Source: Roseibium sediminicola (GTDB lineage Bacteria; Pseudomonadota; Alphaproteobacteria; Rhizobiales; Stappiaceae). From it: a stretch of 64,000 nt of DNA. The translations under genes were made by a program, and so were the position numbers. Below the pieces are notes generated by a model. That model saw only the letters and a list, made by a program, of their open reading frames with translations. It did no database searches and was not told the origin of the DNA. The stretch spans positions 62,001 to 126,000 of the forward strand of contig NZ_JALNMJ010000003.1 of NCBI RefSeq assembly GCF_023156505.1, given 5' to 3'. Of the stretch, positions 19,383 through 26,726 are shown one piece after another. The number at the start of each line of letters is the position of its first letter. The first letter of the stretch is position 1.

Positions 19383-20028
19383 GATACGGCTCCCAGAGAT
19401 CGATGCGCAGGGTCAGTTTCGGATCGCTGTCTTCTCCCCAGATATCCGTGCCCTTGAAGGCAACGCTGTAGAGCCAGGTCGGCTGCTCACCCTTGCCATG
19501 GGCATTGCTGTCGGGAAAGACATGCACACCGTGGATGACTTCGATCACGCCCTCGGCATCCCGTGCGTAGCGGGGGAGGCGGGTGTGTGTCTCCGGGTGC
19601 ATGCGCTTGGTGCGCACGCGGTCGCCGACCCGGAACCGGGCGGGCTGCTCCTGTTCGCGGTCGGCGGGCCCGCCCTTGGCCAGGACCGGTGCAACGGTTT
19701 CCGCCGTCAGAACCCGGGCAACCGGTTTTGCCGGACCGAGTGCCTTGCCCTGTTTCAGCTCTTCTGCCGTCACCAGTTCCTTGTCCAGAAGCAGCTTTTC
19801 CAGCCCCTTGGTCCAGATCTCATAGTAGCTGGACGAGAGATAGTCGGCAGGCGGCAGCGACTCCCGGGCAAAACGCGAGGTATCGATCGTCCAGGAGCCG
19901 GTGGCGCCCATGGCCAGCGTAAGCGCAAAGGCGCGTTCTTCCCAAGCCGCGTGAAAATTCGGTTCGTTGTCTTCAAGTTCGATCGGCCCGAAGCCCATCT
20001 GGCCACCGAGATCCTGAGCGCCGTTCAT
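19369..20028 (-). CDS. nthB: Nitrile hydratase subunit beta
   Basis: A 219-residue protein. Nitrile hydratase turns nitriles into amides in the cytoplasm. The start [16 protein letters not shown] and the region [16 protein letters not shown] are standard for the beta subunit. The C-terminal half has the SH3-like barrel with FRVGDRVR and [17 protein letters not shown]. The family arginine pair that contacts the alpha subunit is expected there. Its ATG overlaps the alpha stop (ATGA). Confidence 0.95.
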   Translation of the reverse strand: MNGAQDLGGQMGFGPIELEDNEPNFHAAWEERAFALTLAMGATGSWTIDTSRFARESLPPADYLSSSYYEIWTKGLEKLLLDKELVTAEELKQGKALGPAKPVARVLTAETVAPVLAKGGPADREQEQPARFRVGDRVRTKRMHPETHTRLPRYARDAEGVIEVIHGVHVFPDSNAHGKGEQPTWLYSVAFKGTDIWGEDSDPKLTLRIDLWEPYLDIA

Positions 20029-20660
20029 GCTGCGGTCTCCCTTTTGGCCGGATCGAGGGCAAGGCCCGTGCCGATCATGCTGTCACGTGTGACCAGCTCG
20101 GCGAGCCGGTCTTCGCTCCAGCCATGCGTGCCGTGAGGCCGTTCCGGGATCACCAGGTAACGCACTTCGGCCGTCGAATCCCACACGCGGATTTCCTTCT
20201 CCTCCGGTAGGTGCACGCCGAATTCGTCGAGCACGCCTCTGGGATCGCGCACCGCGCGTGAGCGGTAGGGCGGGGATTTGTACCAGACCGGCGGCAGGCC
20301 GAGCACGGTCCACGGATAACAGGAGCACAGGGTGCAGACGACCATGTTGTGGGTGGTCTCGTCGTTTTCGACCGCCACCATATGTTCGCCCTGGCGGCCG
20401 GTGAACCCGAACTCGGCAATGGCCGCTGTCGCGTCTTTCATCAGGCGGTCCCGGTAATCCGGGTCGGCCCACGCCCTGGCGACAACCCGGGCACCGTTTT
20501 TCGGACCGATTTTGGTCTCGTAGGTCTCGATCAGTTCATCCAGCGCGGGCGGATCGATATAGCCCTTTTCGGTCAAAAGGGTCTCCAGCGCGCGCACACG
20601 CAATTCGATGTCGCTGAGCTCAGAGTGATCATGATCGTGAGAATGGTCGTGACCGGACAT
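20025..20660 (-). CDS. nthA: Nitrile hydratase subunit alpha, cobalt type
   Basis: A 211-residue catalytic subunit. The active-site claw CTLCSC (residues 109-114) has Thr in the second position, the mark of cobalt rather than iron enzymes (CSLCSC). In this family two of the cysteines are oxidised after translation. The N-terminus is rich in His and Asp ([10 protein letters not shown]), which could bind metal. The ATG at 20660 follows AGGAGCCCTCC. It is the first gene of a four-gene operon (alpha, beta, accessory, membrane methyltransferase) divergent from a VOC/monooxygenase operon, and the shared gap carries strong operator-like palindromes. Confidence 0.95.
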   Translation of the reverse strand: MSGHDHSHDHDHSELSDIELRVRALETLLTEKGYIDPPALDELIETYETKIGPKNGARVVARAWADPDYRDRLMKDATAAIAEFGFTGRQGEHMVAVENDETTHNMVVCTLCSCYPWTVLGLPPVWYKSPPYRSRAVRDPRGVLDEFGVHLPEEKEIRVWDSTAEVRYLVIPERPHGTHGWSEDRLAELVTRDSMIGTGLALDPAKRETAA

Positions 20661-20759
20661 GGAGGGCTCCTGACAAGTTGGGAGCACATTTGAGAGCCAC
20701 GGTGATGCGCTGTCAAATCAAAGACGCGGTGGCCAGTCAAATCGGCACAAGGGCTGTCA

Positions 20760-20801
20760 GATCAAATTAGTTACGCTTGTAACTAATTTGATCTAGATCA
20801 A
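20760..20801. promoter_or_regulatory. 34-base perfect palindrome overlapping an FNR-type box
   Basis: The arms GATCAAATTAGTTAC (20760-20774) and GTAACTAATTTGATC (20779-20793) are exact complements around GCTT. The core is AGTTAC-N4-GTAACT. The right arm overlaps TTGAT-CTAG-ATCAA (20788-20801), an exact match to the FNR/FnrL consensus. It lies between the divergent nthA and VOC genes, so it may control both. The cognate regulator of the AGTTAC site is not encoded nearby. Confidence 0.6.
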
Positions 20802-20825
20802 GGCGTGGATCTGGCGGTTCTATAT

Positions 20826-20841
20826 AGTTACATATGAAACT
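20826..20841. promoter_or_regulatory. Second AGTTAC-type operator
   Basis: AGTTAC-ATAT-GAAACT repeats the half-site and four-base spacing of the upstream palindrome with one mismatch. The two centres are 57 bases apart. It lies 22 bases before the VOC start codon, a position suited to repression. Confidence 0.5.
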
Positions 20842-20863
20842 AATTCTAGGAGGAGCGGTCCCC

Positions 20864-21406
20864 ATGAAAATCGAACAGATGCATCACGTCGCCTACCGGT
20901 GCAAGGACGCCAAGGAAACGGTCGAATGGTACGGCAAGATGCTGAACATGGATTTCGTCCTGGCGATCGCCGAGGACCATGTTCCCTCGACCCATGAGCC
21001 GGATCCCTACATGCACATCTTCCTGGATGCCGGCAACGGCAATGTGCTCGCGTTTTTCGAGCTGCCGACCAAGCCGGAGATGGGCTTCGATCCGAACACA
21101 CCGCGCTGGGTGCAGCACATCGCCTTCAAGGTGAAGGACAGGGACGAGCTGATCGCATTCAAGGAACACCTCGAGAAAAACGGCGTCGAAGTGCTGGGTG
21201 TCACCGACCACTCGATCTTCCACTCCATCTATTTCTTCGACCCGAACGGCCACCGTGTCGAGCTGGCCTGCCCGGATCCGGAGGAAGACCGTCTTCTCGC
21301 CCGTCTCGACGAGGTCAAGTGGGAGATGCTTGAGGAGTGGTCCAAGACAAAGAGAGCGCCGAAACACGCCGAATGGCTGCACGCCAAAGAGCTGGCCGAT
21401 GTGTGA
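20864..21406 (+). CDS. VOC-family (glyoxalase/dioxygenase superfamily) protein
   Basis: A 180-residue protein with the vicinal oxygen chelate fold: an N-terminal metal-ligand region MHHVAYRCKDAKET, a middle ligand in WVQHIAFKV, and the C-terminal FFDPNGHRVELACPD. Together these give a His/His/Glu type metal site. The substrate is unknown; location next to an aromatic-type FAD monooxygenase suggests a ring-cleavage or isomerase step. I chose the ATG at 20864 because AGGAGG lies just upstream; an ATG at 20834 falls inside the operator. Confidence 0.85.
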   Translation: MKIEQMHHVAYRCKDAKETVEWYGKMLNMDFVLAIAEDHVPSTHEPDPYMHIFLDAGNGNVLAFFELPTKPEMGFDPNTPRWVQHIAFKVKDRDELIAFKEHLEKNGVEVLGVTDHSIFHSIYFFDPNGHRVELACPDPEEDRLLARLDEVKWEMLEEWSKTKRAPKHAEWLHAKELADV

Positions 21407-21480
21407 ACAGGACAAATGCGCGCGCTGCGGCAAATGCCGCGCGCTCGACACCGCACTGGCGGATCTGGGAGGAGAGCCCG

Positions 21481-23091
21481 ATGTTTCAAACCTATCAATA
21501 TCCGGAATTCACCTATCGGCAGTCGGAGGAGCAGCGCACGGCAACGGTCAAGCGCCATCCGGTGGTGGTGATCGGGGCCGGGCCGATTGGCTTGACGGCC
21601 GCGCTTGATTTCGCGCAGCGCGGCATTCCGACCGTCGTCCTCGATGACAACAACACCGTGTCCGTCGGCTCGCGCGCCGTCTGTTACGCCAAGCGCCCGC
21701 TGGAGATCTGGGACCGGCTTGGTTGCGCGACACGCATGATCGACAAGGGCGTCGAATGGCAGATCGGCAAGGTCTTCTTCCGCGACGATCTCGCCTATAC
21801 CTTCGACCTTCTGCCCGAAGACGGTCACAAGATCCCGGCCTTCATCAATCTCCAGCAATATTATCTGGAGGAATACATGGTCGACGAGGCCGAGAAATCG
21901 AACCTCATCGACCTACGCTGGAAACACAAGCTGATCAACCTCACCCAGGAGGACGACCACGCCATCCTGACGGTGCAAACGCCGGACGGTGTCTTCCGCA
22001 TGGAAGCTCAGTGGGTGGTTGCCTGCGACGGCGCCAATTCCGACACCCGCAAGATGGTCGGTGCCGGTTTTTCCGGCCAGTTCTTCCAGGACCGCTTCCT
22101 GATCGCCGACATCATCATGAAGGCGGATTTTCCGACCGAACGCTGGTTCTGGTTCGACCCGCCGTTCCATCGTGGCCAGTCCGCGCTTTTGCACAAGCAG
22201 TGCGACGATGTCTGGCGGCTCGACTTCCAGCTCGGCTGGGACGCCGATCCGGAAGAGGAGAAAAAGCCGGAAAACATCATTCCGCGCGTCAAGGCGATGC
22301 TGGGCGAGGACCGGGAGTTCGAGCTGGAATGGGCCTCGGTCTACCAGTTCGCCTGCCGGCGGATCGACAAGTTCCGCTATGGCCGGGTGCTGTTTGCCGG
22401 CGATGCCGCGCATCAGGTCTCGCCCTTCGGTGCGCGTGGCGCCAACACCGGCGTTCAGGACATCGACAATCTCGGCTGGAAACTGAAACTCGTGCTGGAC
22501 GGCAACGCCCCGGAAAGCCTCATCGACAGCTACCACGCCGAACGCGCCTTCGCCGCCGATGACAATCTCCTGAACTCGACCCGCTCGACCGACTTCATCA
22601 CGCCGAAAAACAGCGCCTCGCGCCGTTTCCGGGACGCGGTTCTGGACCTTTCGGAAGTGACGGACTTCGCCAAGCCGCTGGTCAATTCCGGCCGCCTGTC
22701 GGCACCGACGCCCTATCAGGACAGTCCGCTCAACACCGAAGATGAATCGACCTTCTCCGGCAAGATGCATCCGGGCACCTGCTGCACCGATGCGCCGATC
22801 AGGGTGAAGGGCGAGGACGCCTGGTTCCTCAACCAGGTTGGTGACGGATTCACCCTGCTGGTCTTCGGCGACACCGCCTCCAGCGATGTTTCCGTTGGCG
22901 ACATCAAGGCGCGTGTCCTGAAGGTCGGCAAGGACATCATCGACGCCGACGGGAAACTGGCGGAGCGCTATGACGGCCAGCCGGGCACGGTCTACCTGAT
23001 CCGCCCGGACCAGCACGTCGCTGCTCGCTGGCGCTATTTCAACGACAACAAGGTGGAATGTGCCTTGAAAACCGCGATGGGAGGCGCGTGA
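21481..23091 (+). CDS. FAD-dependent aromatic-type monooxygenase (MhpA/PheA class)
   Basis: A 536-residue flavoprotein monooxygenase of group A. The FAD-binding GxGxxG lies in VVVIGAGPIGLTAAL (about 22-36), the DG motif in ACDGANSDTRKMVG, and the GD motif in VLFAGDAAHQVSPFGARGANTG. The last 130 residues would form the thioredoxin-like tail of phenol-type hydroxylases. These enzymes use NAD(P)H and O2 to hydroxylate aromatic or related compounds. The substrate is not identifiable. GGGAGGAGAG precedes the ATG. It sits between the VOC gene and a DUF2783 gene. Confidence 0.9.
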   Translation: MFQTYQYPEFTYRQSEEQRTATVKRHPVVVIGAGPIGLTAALDFAQRGIPTVVLDDNNTVSVGSRAVCYAKRPLEIWDRLGCATRMIDKGVEWQIGKVFFRDDLAYTFDLLPEDGHKIPAFINLQQYYLEEYMVDEAEKSNLIDLRWKHKLINLTQEDDHAILTVQTPDGVFRMEAQWVVACDGANSDTRKMVGAGFSGQFFQDRFLIADIIMKADFPTERWFWFDPPFHRGQSALLHKQCDDVWRLDFQLGWDADPEEEKKPENIIPRVKAMLGEDREFELEWASVYQFACRRIDKFRYGRVLFAGDAAHQVSPFGARGANTGVQDIDNLGWKLKLVLDGNAPESLIDSYHAERAFAADDNLLNSTRSTDFITPKNSASRRFRDAVLDLSEVTDFAKPLVNSGRLSAPTPYQDSPLNTEDESTFSGKMHPGTCCTDAPIRVKGEDAWFLNQVGDGFTLLVFGDTASSDVSVGDIKARVLKVGKDIIDADGKLAERYDGQPGTVYLIRPDQHVAARWRYFNDNKVECALKTAMGGA

Positions 23092-23095
23092 ACCG

Positions 23096-23305
23096 ATGAC
23101 CCTGGAACTGACCCGGAACATTCCGGACCCCGACGGCTTCTACGAGCACCTGGTCTCCAGCCAGCGCCACATGAGCGACGAGGAAGCCAATTGCATGAAC
23201 GCCCGCCTGGTCCTGATCCTCGCCAACCAGATCGGCGACCTGACGACGCTGAAAGCCGCGATCGACTTCGCGGCCGATCCGAAGGCGAGGCAGAAGGCGG
23301 CTTAG
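23096..23305 (+). CDS. DUF2783 small protein
   Basis: A 69-residue helical protein matching DUF2783, a small family commonly found directly after FAD monooxygenases of this class. Visible landmarks are DPDGFYEHLVSSQRHMS and ANQIGDLTTLKAAIDFA. Its ATG is only four bases after the monooxygenase stop, so it is in the same operon. A role as a helper of the monooxygenase is inferred from this linkage. Confidence 0.8.
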   Translation: MTLELTRNIPDPDGFYEHLVSSQRHMSDEEANCMNARLVLILANQIGDLTTLKAAIDFAADPKARQKAA

Positions 23306-23336
23306 AGGGGGAGCGCTCCATCAATTCTCTCTCCAT

Positions 23337-23469
23337 CGTCCTCCCGGACGGAGCGCAGCGCAGATCCGGGACCGGGGAGCCACAAGCGTCCGCCGTGAAG
23401 AGGAGTCTCTATCGGCTGGTACCTGGGCTCCCCGGTCCCGGCTCGCGCTTCGCTTGGCCGGGAAGACGA
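23337..23469. repeat. REP-type palindromic repeat (second family)
   Basis: The inner arms CCGGGACCGGGGAGCC (23366-23381) and its exact complement (23426-23441) are enclosed by outer arms TCGTCCTCCCGG (23337-23348) and CCGGGAAGACGA (23458-23469, one mismatch). It differs in sequence from the repeat at 16499. It follows the DUF2783 gene and may serve as the end of that transcript. Confidence 0.8.
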
Positions 23470-23580
23470 AGGAGAGGGGAGTGTCTCCATCTCCCTTGTG
23501 CGAATCTCCGCCAAGCCGTTTTGCAATTGCCCTTTGCGCAGGCACACTGAGCGCCTCTCGTCAGATGAGTGGAGGCCGGG

Positions 23581-24081
23581 GTGAAGATCGGACTGGGCGG
23601 CGGGTGCCATTGGTGCACCGAGGCCGTCTTTCAGGCAATTCAGGGCATCTCGCAGGTGGATCAGGGCTTTGTCCGCTCCGATCCGCCCGAGGACGCGTGG
23701 TCGGAAGCCGTTGTGGTGACCTTCGATCCGGTTGATCTGCCGCTGGAAGTACTGATCGAGATTCACCTGCGCACCCATTCCAGCACCTCCCGCCACAAGA
23801 TGCGCGGCAAGTACCGCAGCGCGGTCTATGTCTATGACGCCGGGACGGGTGTGAAGGTTGGCCGCATCCTGCGCGCCCTGCAGCACCAATTCGACGAGCC
23901 GCTGGTGACCAGCGTCATGACGCTGGCCGACTTCAAGCCCTCGGATGAGCAGTTCCGGAACTACTACGCCAAGGGACCGGAGCGGCCTTTCTGCAAGACC
24001 TATATCGACCCAAAACTGGCGCTGCTGCGGCAGCAGTTTGCCAGGAGGCTGCGACCGGACCGGGTCGAGGCCGCGGAATAG
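23581..24081 (+). CDS. msrA: Peptide methionine sulfoxide reductase MsrA
   Basis: A 166-residue enzyme that reduces methionine-S-sulfoxide in proteins. The catalytic Cys is in GGGCHWCTEAVFQ at residue 9, followed by the substrate-pocket segment (HSSTSRHKMRGKYRS) and a late Cys in PERPFCKTYI that may serve recycling. The usual GCFW is GCHW here. The likely start is the GTG at 23581 with GGAGG five bases upstream; a GTG at 23569 is also in frame. Gene order gives no further clue. Confidence 0.88.
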   Translation: MKIGLGGGCHWCTEAVFQAIQGISQVDQGFVRSDPPEDAWSEAVVVTFDPVDLPLEVLIEIHLRTHSSTSRHKMRGKYRSAVYVYDAGTGVKVGRILRALQHQFDEPLVTSVMTLADFKPSDEQFRNYYAKGPERPFCKTYIDPKLALLRQQFARRLRPDRVEAAE

Positions 24082-24123
24082 CCCCATCCCGCGGAGGCAA
24101 CTGTTGCTGCCGTGTACTTTCGG

Positions 24124-24561
24124 CTAGCTGAAATCATAGGCAACGGCATCGAACGTGTCCGACGGAAACCCGTAGGCAAAGACGAGGCCGTCATCGCCCG
24201 CGACGACACCATGGCGGGCGTTCGGTGGAATAAAGACGGCAGTGCCTGCGTTGATCGCGATCTCAACTCCCTCGATCGTGACAGTGCCCGATCCGCTCAA
24301 GCCGAAATAGAATTCGGCCGGCGGATGTCGATGCGGGTTGAGGCTGCCCAACGGACCGAAGGTGGCCACGCCGAAAACAAGTCCGCTGGACGGCGTTTTG
24401 TTGGCGCAGATCAGGGTGCGCCACTGCACGGTTCCGAAGACCGGGTCGGTGCCGCCCTCCAATGCCTGCTGGTCCATCTGCATGGCAAATCCGCCCGCCG
24501 GGATTTGGGGAGCGGGTACGAAGTTGCAAATGATATCCTGCTCGATCTCAACGTGTCTCAT
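24124..24561 (-). CDS. Single-domain cupin protein
   Basis: A 145-residue cupin. The metal-binding motif 1 is NPHRHPPAEFYFGLSGSG and motif 2 is FIPPNARHGV, so the His/His/Glu/His set is present. Such proteins range from dioxygenases to small-molecule binders; no substrate is evident. GGAGG precedes the ATG at 24561. It is divergent from a LysR gene with a perfect palindrome between them, so that regulator probably controls it. Confidence 0.85.
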   Translation of the reverse strand: MRHVEIEQDIICNFVPAPQIPAGGFAMQMDQQALEGGTDPVFGTVQWRTLICANKTPSSGLVFGVATFGPLGSLNPHRHPPAEFYFGLSGSGTVTIEGVEIAINAGTAVFIPPNARHGVVAGDDGLVFAYGFPSDTFDAVAYDFS

Positions 24562-24662
24562 AAGGCCTCCAAAACTGAAGAACCGCCGAACTCCGGGGTG
24601 TGGCGGGCGCTGACAATGTCTGAAAAACATGCTTATCTGGCAAGGCTCGAAAATCTCATGAC

Positions 24663-24683
24663 ACTATACGCTGAAGGTATAGT
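24663..24683. promoter_or_regulatory. LysR-type palindrome abutting the regulator start codon
   Basis: ACTATAC-N7-GTATAGT is a perfect inverted repeat that ends one base before the ATG of the LysR gene. The T-N11-A layout fits LysR boxes. Binding here would block the regulator's own translation start region and act on the divergent cupin gene. Confidence 0.55.
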
Positions 24684-25604
24684 ATGGATCGACTTCCACC
24701 CTTTTCCAGCTTGCTTGCCTTTGACGCCGTGGCGCGGCTCGGCACGCTGACGCGCGCCGCGGCGGAACTCAATGTCTCGCAGCCGGCCGTCAGCCGCAGG
24801 CTGATTCAACTGGAAGCGGATCTGGGCTGCAGCGTAGTCGACAGGACCACGCGGCCTTTGGCTCTAACGCCGGAAGGTCAGGAATTATTTGATGTATTGC
24901 GCTCCGGCCTGGCGCGTCTCGAGGCAGTGGTCTCCCGTTTGCGGCAGACCTCGAGCCAGGACACGGTCAGCATCAGCTGCGGGTCCGGCTTTGCCGCTTA
25001 CTGGCTGATCCCGCGCTTGCCGGATCTGGAACTCGCCGTGCCCGAGGCCTCCATCCAGATTATCAGCCAAACGCATACTGATGATACCATTTCCGCCGAT
25101 GTTCAGATCCGTTTCGGAGACGGTTCCTGGCCGGGGCTGGATGTCGCGGCGGTGCTCGGCGAAGAAGTGTTTCCGGTTGCCAGCCCTGCCTATCTCGAAC
25201 GGTCGGGCAAGGCCTATTCGGTCGAAGATCTCCAGAGCGAACGGCTCCTCGGACTTCGAGGAGATACGGGCGCTTGGTACAATTGGGAAACCTGGTTCGA
25301 CGCCGTCGGTGTACCCGCACGCGCCAAACTGCGGACACTGGATTTTGACAGCTACGCGCTCATGATCAATGCAGCGCTGGCCGGTCAGGGCATTTGCCTG
25401 TGCTGGGCCGGGTTGCTGGACCTGTTTCTTCAAAACGGAGCTCTGCAGCGGTTGACCGACCGGTCGGCAAGTTCCCGGCGCGGGTATTTCGTGACGTTCC
25501 GCCAGGACGAGCCGGAAGGCTCCACGGTGCGGCGTGTATCTGAGTGGCTGGCATCGGCTGACCGCTCCAAACCGCTTGCGGGCAACAGCAACCTAAAGAC
25601 CTGA
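24684..25604 (+). CDS. LysR-family regulator, GcvA-like
   Basis: A 306-residue regulator whose N-terminus has the GcvA-type form PFSSLLAFDAVARLGTLTRAAAELNVSQPAVSRRLIQLE. The LysR substrate domain starts near residue 90. The start is the ATG at 24684; only a weak GAAGG site, inside the palindrome, precedes it. Its 3' end overlaps the reading frame of the convergent DUF3088 gene by 239 bases. Its target is probably the divergent cupin gene. Confidence 0.88.
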   Translation: MDRLPPFSSLLAFDAVARLGTLTRAAAELNVSQPAVSRRLIQLEADLGCSVVDRTTRPLALTPEGQELFDVLRSGLARLEAVVSRLRQTSSQDTVSISCGSGFAAYWLIPRLPDLELAVPEASIQIISQTHTDDTISADVQIRFGDGSWPGLDVAAVLGEEVFPVASPAYLERSGKAYSVEDLQSERLLGLRGDTGAWYNWETWFDAVGVPARAKLRTLDFDSYALMINAALAGQGICLCWAGLLDLFLQNGALQRLTDRSASSRRGYFVTFRQDEPEGSTVRRVSEWLASADRSKPLAGNSNLKT

Positions 25605-25935
25605 GACTGGCTTGGTCTGGGACTAGGCCTCTAGGATGCGGATGCGGGAAGCCGTGGCGCTCGGTCAGCGCTGCCAGAATGGCGTCCTTGTCGTCGATAA
25701 ATCCGCCCTCGGCAAGCACCAGAACCGGCAGGCTCTGATGGGCTTCGCCCAGAAGCTTGACGATTTCCCAGCGCGGTTTCGGCCAGGCGATCCGGCGGAC
25801 ATCGAGTTTGGCGGCAAGCTCCGGGAACGACGCCAGAATTCCTTCCATCAGGGCGCAGTGCCAGCAATAGAAGGTCCTGTACGGATAGGCCGGGTCCTCG
25901 AAACCGGGGGCAAGAAGGAACAGAGTGTCTTTCAT
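25366..25935 (-). CDS. DUF3088 protein with an 88-residue non-homologous tail
   Basis: Residues 1-101 form a complete DUF3088 protein (thioredoxin-like in style, with TFYCWHCALMEG, SLPVLVL and FIDDKDAIL) and would normally end at RHGFPHPHP. Here the natural TAG is one base out of frame, so translation continues for 88 Pro/Arg-rich residues that are antisense to the LysR gene. A single-base deletion at about 25634 would explain this. It is the last gene of the glycosyltransferase operon (ATGA overlap with the gene before). DUF3088 function is unknown. Confidence 0.7.
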   Translation of the reverse strand: MKDTLFLLAPGFEDPAYPYRTFYCWHCALMEGILASFPELAAKLDVRRIAWPKPRWEIVKLLGEAHQSLPVLVLAEGGFIDDKDAILAALTERHGFPHPHPRGLVPDQASLRSLGCCCPQAVWSGQPMPATQIHAAPWSLPARPGGTSRNTRAGNLPTGRSTAAELRFEETGPATRPSTGKCPDRPALH

Positions 25936-26726
25936 GCCGCAGCGGGCTCCGAAGTCTGGTCACCGGGCCGGCCGAACAAATCTTTCACCCCCGGCCAATC
26001 CGCCCCGTCATGATGCGCCGCGATCTCCAGGAACACCTCCAGGAACTCGAAACAGCCGGCGTCATGCACCAAGTGATGCGTCAGCAGCCCGAGCGGTTCG
26101 TCACCGGTGTTGCGCCGGCGGGTCAATTGCAGGTCAAAGCGCAGGCGCGCGCTTTCCCAGCCGATGAAGCGGACCTGCTTCTTCCATTTCAGGATGTCGA
26201 CATGGGACTGGACCTGGATGTCGCGCGGAAAATTGAACCAGGTGAAGGTGGAAAGACCCGGAAGGCCTATGCCGGGCAGGCGGCGGCAGATCTCCGGCGC
26301 GATCCGGTTCCAGGGCGGCACCATGACCGGCAGGAACTTCTCGCCGAAAAGGGCCTCCAGCCGCGCTTTGCCGTCGTTGAGCTCGGCCATCAGCGCATCG
26401 GGGTCGCGGCGCGTGCCCAGTTCGGCGGCCTTTTCGCCGAGATCCTTGCGCTGGAAATTCTTGTGCTGCCAGCCATGCTGCAGCACGAAAGCATGGGGTT
26501 CCGCTGAAAGGCGTTCCGCCAGCGCCTCTGTGGCGTCCTTCGGAATGACCGCAAGCGCCAGATCGACGTCATACCGGTTGGCAAGCTCCTGCATCCGGTC
26601 AAGAGCGGGCGTCGGCGCGACGGCATCGTCGTCCCGCCACCAGAAACGCACCTTGCGGCCGCGCTCGGCGAACCAGTCGAGATGCGCGGTCAGCTCTTGT
26701 TGAAAGCGCTGCAGGTCAGACGTCAT
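25932..26726 (-). CDS. Polysaccharide deacetylase-like protein
   Basis: A 264-residue protein of the NodB-type (CE4) superfamily by layout: a metal Asp-Asp in FWWRDDDAVAP (about 29-37), His ligands in LQHGWQHKN (about 83-91) and VMVPPWNRI (about 138). A late motif LLTHHLVHD supplies a further His. CE4 enzymes remove acetyl groups from N-acetylated glycans. No signal peptide is visible, so it would act in the cytoplasm on a precursor. It is coupled by ATGA overlaps to its neighbours in the glycosyltransferase operon. Confidence 0.78.
   Translation of the reverse strand: MTSDLQRFQQELTAHLDWFAERGRKVRFWWRDDDAVAPTPALDRMQELANRYDVDLALAVIPKDATEALAERLSAEPHAFVLQHGWQHKNFQRKDLGEKAAELGTRRDPDALMAELNDGKARLEALFGEKFLPVMVPPWNRIAPEICRRLPGIGLPGLSTFTWFNFPRDIQVQSHVDILKWKKQVRFIGWESARLRFDLQLTRRRNTGDEPLGLLTHHLVHDAGCFEFLEVFLEIAAHHDGADWPGVKDLFGRPGDQTSEPAAA

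Noticed and set aside
21400-21608. Short frame with CxxCxxC (KCARCGKCRALD) overlapping the VOC stop
   Set aside because: The Cys motif is tempting, but the frame runs 128 bases into the monooxygenase gene out of frame and has no ribosome site of its own.
24124-24561. DMSP lyase cupin (DddQ/DddW-like)
   Set aside because: The cupin motifs are generic and I could not see lyase-specific residues; only a general cupin call is supported.
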